Below, piece after piece: positions 25,281 to 37,875 of a stretch of 64,000 nucleotides of DNA. The stretch lies in assembly GCF_021601625.1 (NCBI RefSeq), contig NZ_BQHR01000012.1, positions 1 to 64,000 on the forward strand. The letters are read 5' to 3'. Numbering within the stretch: the stretch's first letter is position 1; every line of letters starts with the position of its first letter. This DNA comes from Pseudomonas paraglycinae (GTDB lineage: Bacteria > Pseudomonadota > Gammaproteobacteria > Pseudomonadales > Pseudomonadaceae). The notes beneath the pieces were generated by a model. It ran no database searches, was not told the origin of the DNA, and saw nothing but the letters and a program-made list of their open reading frames with translations. Position numbers and translations under genes: made by a program.

Positions 25281-25694
25281 ATGAAAATCAACCCGTACCT
25301 GATCTTCAACGGCGACTGCCGCGAAGCCTTCACGTTTTACGAGCAATGCCTGCAAGGCAAGCTCGAAGCGATGATGACCTTCGGCGAAACGCCAGCCGCC
25401 GAACATGTCCCCAAAGAGCACCACAACCTGATCATCCACACCTGCCTGAAAGTCGGGGATCAGATGCTCATGGCTTCGGACACCACACCCGACCGCCCCA
25501 CCCAAGGCATGAGCGGTTGCTCGATTTCCCTGAATGTCGACAGCATCGCCGAGGCCGAACGGGTGTTTAATGCCCTGGCCAAGGATGGTCGCGTCGACAT
25601 GCCGCTGGAAGCCACCTTCTGGGCCGCGCGTTTCGGCATGCTGGTGGATCGTTTTGGCGTGTCGTGGATGGTCAATTGCGAAAGTGACAAGTGA
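25281..25694 (+). CDS. VOC-family protein (PhnB/YjdN-like)
   Basis: A 137-residue protein with the PhnB-type vicinal-oxygen-chelate fold: MKINPYLIFNGDCREAFTFYEQCLQG at the start, DQMLMASD in the middle and FWAARFGMLVDRFGVSWMVN at the end. It resembles E. coli YjdN, whose function is unsettled. ATG 25281 is the family start. It has its own terminator. Confidence 0.9.
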   Translation: MKINPYLIFNGDCREAFTFYEQCLQGKLEAMMTFGETPAAEHVPKEHHNLIIHTCLKVGDQMLMASDTTPDRPTQGMSGCSISLNVDSIAEAERVFNALAKDGRVDMPLEATFWAARFGMLVDRFGVSWMVNCESDK

Positions 25695-25719
25695 CGCTGT
25701 CATTGCACCGGACATGAAC

Positions 25720-25747
25720 AAGCCCGACCTATTCAGGTCGGGCTTTT
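25720..25747. terminator. bidirectional terminator
   Basis: AAGCCCGACCT-ATTC-AGGTCGGGCTTTT between the convergent PhnB-like and small secreted protein genes. Confidence 0.88.
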
Positions 25748-25751
25748 GCGT

Positions 25752-26081
25752 TCAACGCTGTGCAAGCTCATGCCGAACGCACTGTTCGTAGTACGTCTGC
25801 TTGACGGCCGCCGGCTTCAGCCGCGACGCGCTGTCGTAGGTCTGCTCAGTGATGCCCATGGCGGTCATGCGCATCCACGGTTGCTGGAACTTGCGCGCCT
25901 GCAGGCGCTTGCGCGCGCCATACAGGGAAATCCCTGACAGCTTCGACTGTTGCGCACCGGCGGCGATGTCCGAACCCCAGGTACACGCAAAACGATGGCT
26001 CTTGCTCAGTTCCCTGGCCTGGGCCTCCACCGCGAGCAGAGCGAGGGAAAGCGTTGCTACAGTGATGACAATCGTCCGCAT
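25752..26081 (-). CDS. small secreted protein, unknown
   Basis: A 109-residue protein with a clear signal peptide (MRTIVITVATLSLALLAVEAQA). The mature part is basic and carries two Cys (FACTWGSD and YEQCVRHE), possibly a disulfide. ATG 26081 follows AGGTGG at 7 bases. I do not recognise a characterised family. Confidence 0.75.
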   Translation of the reverse strand: MRTIVITVATLSLALLAVEAQARELSKSHRFACTWGSDIAAGAQQSKLSGISLYGARKRLQARKFQQPWMRMTAMGITEQTYDSASRLKPAAVKQTYYEQCVRHELAQR

Positions 26082-26306
26082 ATAGCCCACCTAACCTTTT
26101 GAAAAAAGGCGAGTTTGCCGGGACTTGAAACATTCGGGGGCCAGCAATTTGCCGCCTTTTTTCAGCCAATCTCGGCCGAAGGATGGCCATAAAGATGCGC
26201 AGCTCCACCGCCACCCGTCTCCCACCTCTCCCGCCCGTCAGCCGCCCGGCACTTTGCTTCGCCTCTGATTTTCCAAGATACATCCACCCGACGCGGAAGC
26301 CCGACG

Positions 26307-26564
26307 ATGAACAGAACCATTGCAGCCTTCATGCTTGGAAGTCTTTTATCCGCCACCGCACCGCTGGCGATGGCGGGAAGCAGCGTCCCCCCTACCGGCA
26401 TTCCCGGAGTCAATCAGGGAGGCACCGAATCCAAAGAAGACAAGGCCGACAAAAAGGGTGAAGAAGCCTCGGGGTCGAACTCCGGTGCAGAGTCCCACGA
26501 GACAGAGAAGGATGCGCAAACTTCCAGTGGCTCAAAGGATGGGATGGAAGAAAAGAAACCCTGA
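26307..26564 (+). CDS. small secreted hydrophilic protein
   Basis: An 85-residue protein with signal peptide MNRTIAAFMLGSLLSATAPLAMA followed by PPTGIPGVNQGG and a ~45-residue disordered tail of Glu, Lys, Ser and Gly. There are no Cys or domains. It ends at a strong terminator. It is a plausible periplasmic disordered protein of unknown role. Confidence 0.65.
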   Translation: MNRTIAAFMLGSLLSATAPLAMAGSSVPPTGIPGVNQGGTESKEDKADKKGEEASGSNSGAESHETEKDAQTSSGSKDGMEEKKP

Positions 26565-26591
26565 ACCACTTAGCCAGTTTTCGCAGGCATA

Positions 26592-26619
26592 AAAAAGCCG
26601 ATCTCTCCGATCGGCTTTT
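26592..26619. terminator. bidirectional terminator before the inositol transporter
   Basis: AAAAAGCCGATC-TCTC-CGATCGGCTTTT separates the small secreted protein from the end of the convergent ABC transporter operon. Confidence 0.88.
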
Positions 26620-26663
26620 GTATATGACGCTGATCCCGCCTTGGCAGGCCAGGACGATTAATT

Positions 26664-27686
26664 TCAGCGCTTGAGCTTGCGCTTGTTGCGGTACTGGTCG
26701 ATCACCACCGCGACCACGATGATTAGTCCCTTGATGATGTCCTGTATGTAAGCATCGACCCCGACAAACGTGAACCCGCTGGCCATCACCCCAAGGATCA
26801 AAGCGCCGATTACCGTGCCGGTGATGCGCCCCACTCCACCCGCCAGACTGGTACCACCGATAACTGCCGCGGCAATCGCGTCCAGCTCATAGGACATGCC
26901 CATCCCGGCCTGCCCGGTAGCGGCGCGGGCCGAAGCCACTACGCCGGCCAGCCCCGCCAGCAGTCCGGCGATGCTGTAGACGATGACCAGATGGCGTTTG
27001 ACGTTGATGCCTGAGGTGCGCGCCGCCTGCATGTTGCCGCCGATGGCGTAGGTGTATTTGCCGTACTTGGTGTAGCGCAGCGCGATGTGGAAGATCACCG
27101 CCACCACCAGAAAAATGATCACCGGCATCGCGCCGTGGCCGATGGCCGTGTAGGAGTCCGAGAGCATGCTCACTGGCTGGCCTTCGGTGTAGTAACGCGC
27201 CAGGCCACGGGCCGAAACCATCATGCCCAGTGTGGCAATGAACGGCGGAATCCCGGTGATGGCGATGATGCTGCCGTTGATCGCCCCCGCCAGCAGCCCG
27301 ACACCGAGCCCGGCAATCACCGGAATCCAGACCGGCAAATCGGTCAGTGACGGGAACACCGCCCGGGCGAAATCCGAGGTCTGCGCCAGACTGGCCGCGA
27401 TCATCGCCGACAACGCGAGCACCGAGCCCGACGACAGGTCGATACCGGTGGTGATGATCACCTGGGTCACGCCAATCGCCAGCAGGCCGATGATCGACAC
27501 TTGCAGGATCATCAACACCAGCCGCTGGGAGTTCATCAGGAAGCTCTGGTCGCGCACGATCCAGCCGAACAGTTCGAACACCAGGCCGATGCCGATCAGC
27601 ACCAGGAAAATGCTCAGCTCCGTCGGAAAGCGCCGGCGACTCTTGACCGGTGCCGTGGCCGGTTTGTTTTCCAGTATCGCGTTCAT
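26664..27686 (-). CDS. ABC transporter permease, probably myo-inositol
   Basis: A 340-residue RbsC-type permease with about ten hydrophobic helices and the family loop GGNMQAARTSGINVKRH, AAVIGGTSLAGGVGRITGTVIGALI. It is the last gene of the transporter unit (binding protein, ATPase, permease). ATG 27686 follows AGGTG. The inositol assignment comes from its place directly next to the iol genes and from the shared IolR-type operator ahead of the binding protein. Confidence 0.88.
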   Translation of the reverse strand: MNAILENKPATAPVKSRRRFPTELSIFLVLIGIGLVFELFGWIVRDQSFLMNSQRLVLMILQVSIIGLLAIGVTQVIITTGIDLSSGSVLALSAMIAASLAQTSDFARAVFPSLTDLPVWIPVIAGLGVGLLAGAINGSIIAITGIPPFIATLGMMVSARGLARYYTEGQPVSMLSDSYTAIGHGAMPVIIFLVVAVIFHIALRYTKYGKYTYAIGGNMQAARTSGINVKRHLVIVYSIAGLLAGLAGVVASARAATGQAGMGMSYELDAIAAAVIGGTSLAGGVGRITGTVIGALILGVMASGFTFVGVDAYIQDIIKGLIIVVAVVIDQYRNKRKLKR

Positions 27687-27743
27687 AACCACTCACCTTT
27701 CTATCGCATCATCGACGGCGGCCTCGGCCACCAGCGGTATCCA

Positions 27744-29309
27744 TTAATGAACCGAGGACAGGCCCGAGGCCAGTTGCATCACCCGCTCCTGAGTCGCCTC
27801 GCTGCGGTCGAGGGTGCCCATCAGGTCGCCCTCGTGCATGACCATCACCCGGTCACTCATGCCGAGCACTTCCGGCAGTTCCGAAGAAATCATGATCACC
27901 GCCATGCCTTCGCTGGCGAGGTAGGCGATGAGCCGGTAGATCTCGGCCTTGGCGCCTACATCGATGCCACGGGTCGGCTCGTCGAGAATCAGGATGCGCG
28001 GGTTGGTCATCAGCCAGCGGGCCAGCAAGGCCTTCTGCTGATTGCCACCCGACAGTGTGTCGATGCATTGCTCCAGCGACGGGGTTTTCACCCGCAGCTT
28101 CTTGCACATGTCTTCGCACAAGGCGCGCAAGGCTTTTTGCTGGATGAACCCGTGGCCGGCGTAGTGCGGCAGGACGGCCATTTCCATGTTTTCCAGCACC
28201 GAGAGGCACGGGAACAGACCGCTGAGTTTGCGATCCTCGGTCAACAGCGCGAAGCCCTTCTCGATCGCCATGTGCGGATCGCTGATGCGCACCACTTCGC
28301 CATCGAGACGGATCTCGCCACCGTCGCTGGGCGTGATGCCGAAGATCGCTTCGGCCACGTTGGTCCGGCCGGAGCCCATCAAACCGGCGATGCCGAGGAT
28401 TTCCCCGGCATGCAGGTCGAAGGAGACGCCCTTGAAAATGCCATCGAGCTTGAGGTCGCGCACCGACAGCAACAGATCGCCGATCGGCTTTTCGCGCACC
28501 GGAAACAACTGGCTCAATTCGCGACCGACCATCATCGAGATCAGGCTGTCGCTGTCCATGGAATCGGCCCGCTGCAGGCCGATGTAGGCGCCGTCGCGGA
28601 ACACCGCCACTTCATCGGCAATCGCGAACACTTCGTTCATTTTGTGGGTGATGTAGATGATGCCTTTGCCCTGGTTTTTCAGGTCGGCAATGATCGAGAA
28701 CAGATGGGCGACTTCCTTGTCGGTGATGGCCGATGTCGGTTCGTCCATGATCAGGATGTCGGAGTCGTAAGACACGGCTTTGGCGATCTCGACCATCTGC
28801 CGCTCGGCGATACTCAGATTGCCGACCTGCTCTTCGGGATCAAGGTTGATCCGCAGGCGCTCCAGCAGTTTCGCCGTGCAGCGGTGCATTTCCCGATGGT
28901 CGATCATGTGAAAGCCGTTGAGCTGCTCGCGACCGATCCAGATGTTTTCGGCGATGCTCATGTGCGGCATCAGGTTGAGTTCCTGGTGGATCATCGCGAT
29001 CCCGGCCTGAAGCGCTGCCAGTGGCGTTTCGAACACCACCGGTTTGCCCCGCAGGCGCAGCTCGCCGGCGTCTGGCTGGTAGATGCCGGCGATGATTTTC
29101 ATCAGGGTGGATTTGCCCGCGCCATTCTCGCCCATGAGCGCCAGCACGGAACCGGGGCGTACCCGCAGTTGCACATCGGACAACGCCACCACACCGGGGA
29201 AACCCTTGCTGACGTTGAGGATCTCCAGCAGGTACGGCTCTTCGACAGGTATTGCAGTGGGCGGGCTCCCCGTCAAAGGGGTGCTCGAAGCAGTCGCTGA
29301 AGCGAACAT
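27744..29309 (-). CDS. ABC transporter ATPase (two-domain sugar type), probably myo-inositol
   Basis: A 521-residue fused ATPase of the RbsA/MglA class. The first domain has Walker [10 protein letters not shown], signature LSIAERQ and Walker [12 protein letters not shown]. The second has the degenerate P-loop GLMGSGRT normal for this class, signature LSGGNQQK and [17 protein letters not shown] 29309 has GGAG nine bases upstream. It is in an operon with the binding protein 70 bp upstream and the permease 57 bp downstream. Confidence 0.9.
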   Translation of the reverse strand: MFASATASSTPLTGSPPTAIPVEEPYLLEILNVSKGFPGVVALSDVQLRVRPGSVLALMGENGAGKSTLMKIIAGIYQPDAGELRLRGKPVVFETPLAALQAGIAMIHQELNLMPHMSIAENIWIGREQLNGFHMIDHREMHRCTAKLLERLRINLDPEEQVGNLSIAERQMVEIAKAVSYDSDILIMDEPTSAITDKEVAHLFSIIADLKNQGKGIIYITHKMNEVFAIADEVAVFRDGAYIGLQRADSMDSDSLISMMVGRELSQLFPVREKPIGDLLLSVRDLKLDGIFKGVSFDLHAGEILGIAGLMGSGRTNVAEAIFGITPSDGGEIRLDGEVVRISDPHMAIEKGFALLTEDRKLSGLFPCLSVLENMEMAVLPHYAGHGFIQQKALRALCEDMCKKLRVKTPSLEQCIDTLSGGNQQKALLARWLMTNPRILILDEPTRGIDVGAKAEIYRLIAYLASEGMAVIMISSELPEVLGMSDRVMVMHEGDLMGTLDRSEATQERVMQLASGLSSVH

Positions 29310-29379
29310 GATCAGGTACTCCATCAGCAAGGTCGCGATCGCCACCTTGCGGGCTTATTGTTGTTATTGAACGGACGGA

Positions 29380-30306
29380 CTATTTGAACTGGTCAACGTT
29401 TTGCGGCGTGATCAGGCGGAATGGCACCCAGACCGCCGGCTCGACCGGCTCATTCTTCGCCATTCTCACCGCGGTATCGATGGAGCCGTCGGCCTGACCC
29501 TTGGCGTCCTGGAACACGGAAGCGGCCAGCGAACCCTTCTTCACGGCGTTCAAGCCGTCCGGCGTACCGTCGACTCCCGCAATCAGCACGCTGCCTTTGG
29601 CGACGCCGGCCTGTTGCAGGGCCATGGCGGCACCGATGGCCATTTCGTCATTGTTGGAGACCACCGCGTCGAACTTGCGGCCCTGGGTCAGCCAGTCGTT
29701 GACCAGGGTCATGCCCTTGTCCCGTAGCCATACGCCGCTCTGCTCCTGCTCGACCTTGATGTCCGGGTATTTGGCCAGCACCTCTTTAACGCCCTTGGTG
29801 CGGTTGGTGGTGGAGTTGTTCGCCAGGTCCCCCAGCAGAATCACGATATCGCCCTTGCCGCCCATCTTGTCGGCCAGGTACTGCATCTGCATCTCGCCGG
29901 CCTCCAGGTCGTTGGAAGCAACGGTTACCACGCCTTTGGGCAGGTTCAGGTCATCGGGGCGGCGGTTGACGTAGACCAGCGGAATGCCGGCCTTCACTGC
30001 CGCTTCAGTAATCTTTTTGGTGGCGGCGGTATCCACCGGATTGACCACGATGGCGTCGACTTTCTGGCTGATGAAGCTCTCGACCTGGCTCAGTTGCTTG
30101 ACCACATCGCTGCGGGCGTCTTCGAACTGCAGCTTGACGCCGTCGGGATAGGACTTGGCTTTCTTGTCCATGGATTCGCGCAGGTAGGTCAGCCAGGTGT
30201 CATCGAACTGGGACATGCTGACGCCGATCTTCATATCGGCCAGCGCAGCGCCGCTGGCGAACATCAGGGACAAGGCCAGTGAGGCAAAACGGGTCTTGGT
30301 CTTCAT
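29380..30306 (-). CDS. periplasmic sugar-binding protein, probably myo-inositol
   Basis: A 308-residue periplasmic binding protein (type 1 fold). Signal peptide MKTKTRFASLALSLMFASGAALA, then MKIGVSMSQFDDTWLTYLRESMDKKA and the hinge motifs DAIVVNPVDTAAT and AGVDGTPDGLNAVKKG. It resembles inositol-binding proteins of the IbpA/InoE type. ATG 30306 follows GGAGAA. It is the first gene of the transporter operon; a perfect IolR-type palindrome lies 122 bp upstream. Confidence 0.9.
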   Translation of the reverse strand: MKTKTRFASLALSLMFASGAALADMKIGVSMSQFDDTWLTYLRESMDKKAKSYPDGVKLQFEDARSDVVKQLSQVESFISQKVDAIVVNPVDTAATKKITEAAVKAGIPLVYVNRRPDDLNLPKGVVTVASNDLEAGEMQMQYLADKMGGKGDIVILLGDLANNSTTNRTKGVKEVLAKYPDIKVEQEQSGVWLRDKGMTLVNDWLTQGRKFDAVVSNNDEMAIGAAMALQQAGVAKGSVLIAGVDGTPDGLNAVKKGSLAASVFQDAKGQADGSIDTAVRMAKNEPVEPAVWVPFRLITPQNVDQFK

Positions 30307-30427
30307 GAAAAGTCTTTCTCCACATTCTTGTTGGTTTTATGGATGAGGCATGACGATTTCAGTAAGCGGACAAGCAGTCGAAGCGTTGGAACGTATCCCG
30401 AGACAGTGAATCTGGAATCGACTTTAT

Positions 30428-30443
30428 TGGAAAATATTTTCCA
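30428..30443. promoter_or_regulatory. putative IolR operator (transporter promoter)
   Basis: TGGAAAATATTTTCCA is a perfect 16-bp palindrome that fits GGAA-N6-TTCC, the motif I recall for IolR of Caulobacter. It lies in the gap between the accessory oxidoreductase and the transporter operon. Confidence 0.75.
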
Positions 30444-30466
30444 TATCAACCTGTTTTAGAATTTTA

Positions 30467-31516
30467 TTATGATTTTATTCCATGGCTTGCAAACTCACTC
30501 AGTTCCACTACCTGACGACGTTTGAAACTCAGGCGCGCAGCGTCTAGCACGCGGGTTGTCGCCAGTGCATCACGGGCGTCCACGGGCAGTGGGCCACCGT
30601 TTTGCAACGCGATTTGTAGCTGCAAATAGAACTGACTCCAGCAGCCGCGCTCAGACGGAACCCGCTCACGCTCGTCTCCGTGTTCGAACCAGCCCCAACG
30701 GCGGTGCTCTTCGACGCCCCAGCGCTCGCCTTCGGTTTTCGGCGAGAGCCCGGCCAGTGCCTGGGCCTCTTGCCCGTCCAGACCCTCGACGCTGTAACAG
30801 CCCAGCGTGCCGCTCACCCGAAAGCGCGGGCCAGGGCTGTTTTGCAGGCAACTGCCACCCAGATGCGAGGTCACGCCGTCGACGTGGGTCAGGGACATGA
30901 AGAAGCCGTGATCGAAGGCCTGGTCTTTTTCCAGGTAGTCCAGTTCCGCGTAGACCCGTGTCACCGGACCGAACAGCAACAGCGCCTGATCGACCAGATG
31001 ACTGCCAAGGTCGCGCAGGAAACCACCGCCGCTGCCGTTGTGAACCGACGACGGCGAGTAACGCTCGATACGCGACTCGAACCGGCTGACCTGGCCCAAC
31101 GCGCCGGATTCGATGAGTTTGCGCACGGTTAAAAAGTCCGAATCCCAGCGCCGGTTCTGATAGACGCTGAGCGGTACATTCTGGCGCTCGGCCATGGTGA
31201 TCAGGGTTTGCGCCTGCTGCCAGTCGGCGGCGAACGGCTTGTCGCTGACCACCGCCACGCCGTGTTCGATGCCGTCGAGCACCAGTGCCGGCCGGCCCTT
31301 GAGGGGCGTCGATACCACCAGCACATCAATCCCGGCTTCCACCAACTGGCCGATGCTGTCGAAGGCCGGCACACCCGGATGCTCCGCCGCCAGCAACTGT
31401 CGGCGCTCCGCTGAACGGGTGACCACGCCGACGAACGTCGCCGCCGGCAGACTGCTGATCAGCGGAGCATGAAAAAACCGGCCGCCATGGCCGTAACCGA
31501 CAAGTCCGATGCGCAT
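30467..31516 (-). CDS. Gfo/Idh/MocA-family oxidoreductase (accessory, inositol cluster)
   Basis: A 349-residue NAD(P)-dependent dehydrogenase. The Rossmann motif is GLVGYGHGGRFFHAPL. The usual catalytic EKP is replaced by SDKPFA, with Lys kept. DLGSHLVDQALLLFG supplies the conserved Asp and His. It is closest in style to YdgJ/YvaA-type scyllo-inositol dehydrogenases. ATG 31516 follows AGGGAA; the longer frame is REPIN-derived. It is downstream of iolG with a REPIN between. Confidence 0.87.
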   Translation of the reverse strand: MRIGLVGYGHGGRFFHAPLISSLPAATFVGVVTRSAERRQLLAAEHPGVPAFDSIGQLVEAGIDVLVVSTPLKGRPALVLDGIEHGVAVVSDKPFAADWQQAQTLITMAERQNVPLSVYQNRRWDSDFLTVRKLIESGALGQVSRFESRIERYSPSSVHNGSGGGFLRDLGSHLVDQALLLFGPVTRVYAELDYLEKDQAFDHGFFMSLTHVDGVTSHLGGSCLQNSPGPRFRVSGTLGCYSVEGLDGQEAQALAGLSPKTEGERWGVEEHRRWGWFEHGDERERVPSERGCWSQFYLQLQIALQNGGPLPVDARDALATTRVLDAARLSFKRRQVVELSEFASHGIKS

Positions 31517-31545
31517 ACAAGTATTTCCCTGAATAAAACGCGGAC

Positions 31546-31640
31546 CCTGTGGGAGCGGGCTTGCCCGCGATGGCGGCGGCACATTCCACATTGATGTGCC
31601 CTGATAGACCGCAATCGCGAGCAAGCTCGGTCCCACAGAG
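31546..31640. repeat. REPIN within the iol operon
   Basis: CCCTGTGGGAGCGGGCTTGC (31546 on) and its inverted counterpart ending ~31640 flank ~45 bp. It sits between iolG and the accessory oxidoreductase, inside what would be one transcript, and may set mRNA processing or differential expression. Confidence 0.82.
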
Positions 31641-31647
31641 ATTTGCG

Positions 31648-34640
<2,993 letters not shown>

Positions 34641-34685
34641 AACCGCACCTTTCAAATTCAGATCCGATCCCTGCGAGGGGCACTG

Positions 34686-35507
34686 TCAACCCAGGGATTT
34701 GCTCAGGTGTTCCATGCTCGCGCCGATCGCCGTCTGGATATCCGCCAGGCCATGGACGCTGTCTGCAAACGGTTCAAACGACAGGTAGCCGCTGTAGCCG
34801 CCAGCAAGCAGGCTGTTGATTTGTGCCGCGTTACCGAGAATGTCGTCCGCGCCCACCAGCACCCGGTGACCATCGCCAAGGGTCGCCAGCGGCGCCTCGG
34901 TTTCCTCGACACCGGAGATGTGCACCAGCCCGGTCAGCTCAGGGAAAAACTCCTGCTCACCGGCCAAATGGTGATGAAAGGTGTCGTGAACCAGACGGAA
35001 CACATCCAGCCCGCCGACTGCCTTGATCGCTTCCACCGCCGTGCGTTTGCGGCGCAGCGAGCAGGCTTTGAAACCCAGCGGTTCGATGTATCCCAGCAGG
35101 CCGTGATCGCGCAGGATCGGCGCCAGCTCGCTCAACGCGGTGCGCAGGCCCGACGCACGTTCGGCGACGCTGCGCGGATCGGCGCGGTCGTTCAACGGGC
35201 ACATCACCAGCCCCCGCGCACCACAATCGCGGGCATAGCCAGCCAGCTTCAAGGCCTGCGCGCGGCGCTCGTCATTCCACACGTCAAACGGATACAACGC
35301 GTTGATCGACAGCACGCTGATGCCATGTGCCGTGCACAACTCACGCACGTGTCCGGGCGCGGTGCCGTCCTCGATCTCGATGCCTTTGAGGTCGTTGCGG
35401 ATCTCGATGGCGTCGGCCTTGAGGGTCACCGCCAATTCGATGAACGCCGGCAGTGACAAACGTGGAGCGACCATTCGGTTCAGGGCAAAACGCAGTGGAG
35501 TACTCAT
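34686..35507 (-). CDS. TIM-barrel sugar isomerase/epimerase (IolI/IolE-like)
   Basis: A 273-residue xylose-isomerase-like TIM barrel. Conserved acid and His residues are in YIEPLGF, LVHDTFHHHLAG, VHISGVEE and LSFEPF. In the iol setting it could interconvert inososes (IolI role), but hydroxypyruvate-isomerase-like roles are also possible. ATG 35507 follows GGAG. It is 25 bp after iolA and 45 bp before iolD. Confidence 0.82.
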   Translation of the reverse strand: MSTPLRFALNRMVAPRLSLPAFIELAVTLKADAIEIRNDLKGIEIEDGTAPGHVRELCTAHGISVLSINALYPFDVWNDERRAQALKLAGYARDCGARGLVMCPLNDRADPRSVAERASGLRTALSELAPILRDHGLLGYIEPLGFKACSLRRKRTAVEAIKAVGGLDVFRLVHDTFHHHLAGEQEFFPELTGLVHISGVEETEAPLATLGDGHRVLVGADDILGNAAQINSLLAGGYSGYLSFEPFADSVHGLADIQTAIGASMEHLSKSLG

Positions 35508-35532
35508 TCTTGTTGTTCTCCGCGCAGATGAT

Positions 35533-37035
35533 TTATTTGGCCGTCGGCATGCTGAACTCCGGGCCCTTGGCAATGCTGTCGGGCCAGCGCTGCATCACGC
35601 TTTTGTAGCGACTGTAGAAACGAATGCCTTCCTCCCCGTAGGCATGGTGATCGCCGAACAGCGAGCGCTTCCAGCCACCGAACGAATGCCAGGCCATGGG
35701 CACCGGAATCGGCACGTTGATGCCAACCATCCCGACCTTGATGCTGCGGGCGAAGGCGCGGGCGATCCCGCCATCGCTGGTGAAGCACGACACGCCATTG
35801 CCGAATTCGTGGGCGTTGATCAGCGCCACGGCACTGGCGAAATCCGGCACGCGCACGACGCCCAGCACCGGGCCGAAGATTTCCTGCTGATAAATGCTCA
35901 TGTCGGTGGTGACGTGATCGAACAGCGTCGCGCCGACGAAAAAGCCCGCCTCGGCGCCCGGCACCTTGAAGTGCCGGCCGTCGACAATCAGCTGCGCACC
36001 CTGAGCCACGCCCTGATCGATAAAACCCTCCACCCTGGCCTTGTGTTCGGCGGTGACCAGCGGGCCCATGTCGTTGTCGCCTTGCAGACCGTTGCCGACT
36101 TTCAACTGATCGATCCGCGGCAGCAGTTTGGCGATCAGTTGATCGCCGACTTCGCCGACCGCGACCGCAATCGAAATCGCCATGCAGCGCTCACCGGCCG
36201 ATCCGTAAGCGGCGCCGACCAAGGCATCCGCGGCTTGATCCAGATCCGCGTCGGGCATGACGATCATGTGATTCTTCGCGCCGCCCAGCGCCTGCACCCG
36301 CTTGCCGCGCGCGGTGGCCTGCTGGTGGATGTACTCGGCAATCGGCGTCGATCCGACAAACGAAATCGCCTCGATGTCCGGGTGCTGCAGCAAGGCGTCG
36401 ACCGCCGTCTTGTCGCCCTGAACCACGTTGAACACGCCGTCCGGCAAACCGGCTTCGGTCAACAGGCGAGCCATCAGCAAACTGGCGGACGGATCGCGCT
36501 CGGACGGTTTGAGGATGAAGCAGTTGCCGGTGACCAGCGCCAGCGGAATCATCCACAGCGGCACCATCACCGGGAAGTTGAACGGCGTGACCCCGGCGCA
36601 GACGCCGAGTGGCTGACGCAGGTTCCAGTTGTCGATGCCGCCGCCGATGTTGTCGCTGAACTCGGTCTTCAACAGGTTCGGCGCACCGCAGGCGTATTCG
36701 ACGATTTCAATGCCTCGGGTGACTTCGCCCTTGGCATCGGAAAACACCTTGCCGTGTTCGCGGCTGATGATTTCGGCCAGTTCGTCGTGATGACGATCGA
36801 GCAATTCCTTGAACTTGAACATCACCCGCGAACGGCGCAGGGACGATTGCTCGGACCAGGCCGGGAATGCCTTGAGCGCCGAAGCGACAGCAGCGTCCAC
36901 GGTCTCCTGACTGGCCAGCCCGACTCGCGCCTGAACGGCACCGGTGGCCGGATTGAAGACATTGCTGAATCGTTCGCTACCGCTGTCCTGCACCTGACCA
37001 TCGATGTAGTGGCCTATGACCGGGGCGTCGCTCAT
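35533..37035 (-). CDS. iolA: methylmalonate-semialdehyde dehydrogenase (CoA-acylating)
   Basis: A 500-residue aldehyde dehydrogenase of the MmsA/IolA class. In this pathway it turns malonate semialdehyde into acetyl-CoA and CO2. The catalytic Cys is in [11 protein letters not shown], and NAD-binding [10 protein letters not shown] and [15 protein letters not shown] match the class. The usual general-base Glu is absent, as expected for CoA-acylating enzymes. ATG 37035 follows GGAG. mmsA is an alternative name for genes of this class. Confidence 0.93.
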   Translation of the reverse strand: MSDAPVIGHYIDGQVQDSGSERFSNVFNPATGAVQARVGLASQETVDAAVASALKAFPAWSEQSSLRRSRVMFKFKELLDRHHDELAEIISREHGKVFSDAKGEVTRGIEIVEYACGAPNLLKTEFSDNIGGGIDNWNLRQPLGVCAGVTPFNFPVMVPLWMIPLALVTGNCFILKPSERDPSASLLMARLLTEAGLPDGVFNVVQGDKTAVDALLQHPDIEAISFVGSTPIAEYIHQQATARGKRVQALGGAKNHMIVMPDADLDQAADALVGAAYGSAGERCMAISIAVAVGEVGDQLIAKLLPRIDQLKVGNGLQGDNDMGPLVTAEHKARVEGFIDQGVAQGAQLIVDGRHFKVPGAEAGFFVGATLFDHVTTDMSIYQQEIFGPVLGVVRVPDFASAVALINAHEFGNGVSCFTSDGGIARAFARSIKVGMVGINVPIPVPMAWHSFGGWKRSLFGDHHAYGEEGIRFYSRYKSVMQRWPDSIAKGPEFSMPTAK

Positions 37036-37065
37036 TGTTCTTGTTCTCCGTGCGAAAGTTGGAAT

Positions 37066-37875
37066 TCAGAGATCCAGCAGCCAGCTGTGCTGCGGGTCGT
37101 TATGGAACTGCCAGACGCGTTTCGGCCCGGCCATCACGTTCAAGTAATAGGACTCGTAGCCATACGGCACGCTGACCGGGTGATAGCCCTTGGGCACGAC
37201 CACGAGGTCGCTGTTTTCCACGGCCATGGCCTGATCGATGCTGCGGTCGTCGGTGTAGACCCGCTGGAACACGAAGCCCTGGGGCGGGTTGATCTGGTGG
37301 TAATAGGTTTCTTCGAGAAAGCTCTGGTGCGGCAGGTCGTCGGTGTCGTGCTTGTGCGGCGGATAGCTCGACGAGTGTCCCGACGGCGTGCGCACTTCCA
37401 CCACCAGCAGCGAATGGGCCGGCTCGCTGTCCGGCAGGATGTCGCAGACATAACGGGTGTTGGCGCCCTTGCCGCGCACGCTGCGCTTCATGGTTTCAGG
37501 CCTGATCAGGCGCGGGCCGAGGCCCGTGGTGGTCGAACCGGGAGCGGCGCAAACCGCCACTTGCGCATCACTCAATGCCACCACCTGCGCCTGACTGCCG
37601 AGTGGCAGGTACGCGGCGAACGGGGATTTGTCTTCGAACACCGACTGGCGATCACCGAGGTTGTCCCAGTTGAAGGCGCCTTGCCCCGGCGCTTCGCCGT
37701 GGATGCCGACCCGGCCGCTGAGCAGCACCAGGCACAGCTCCTTGTCGCCCGCTGCGACAGGCAAGGTTTCACCCAGGCTCAAGCGATAGGCGGCGAAACC
37801 GACGTATTGCAGCTCACCTTCAGCCAGCTCGACCATGGTCCGGCCACGGGCATTGCTTTTGACCAGCAGGCTCAT
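37066..37875 (-). CDS. iolB: 5-deoxy-glucuronate isomerase
   Basis: A 269-residue bicupin IolB that isomerises 5-deoxy-glucuronate to 2-deoxy-5-keto-gluconate. The cupin metal motif SSYPPHKHDTDDLPHQSFLEETYYH is clear, as is the C-terminal PKGYHPVSVPYGYESYYLNVMAG. ATG 37875 overlaps the iolE stop in ATGA, so the two are translationally coupled. The longer ORF is not used. Confidence 0.94.
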   Translation of the reverse strand: MSLLVKSNARGRTMVELAEGELQYVGFAAYRLSLGETLPVAAGDKELCLVLLSGRVGIHGEAPGQGAFNWDNLGDRQSVFEDKSPFAAYLPLGSQAQVVALSDAQVAVCAAPGSTTTGLGPRLIRPETMKRSVRGKGANTRYVCDILPDSEPAHSLLVVEVRTPSGHSSSYPPHKHDTDDLPHQSFLEETYYHQINPPQGFVFQRVYTDDRSIDQAMAVENSDLVVVPKGYHPVSVPYGYESYYLNVMAGPKRVWQFHNDPQHSWLLDL

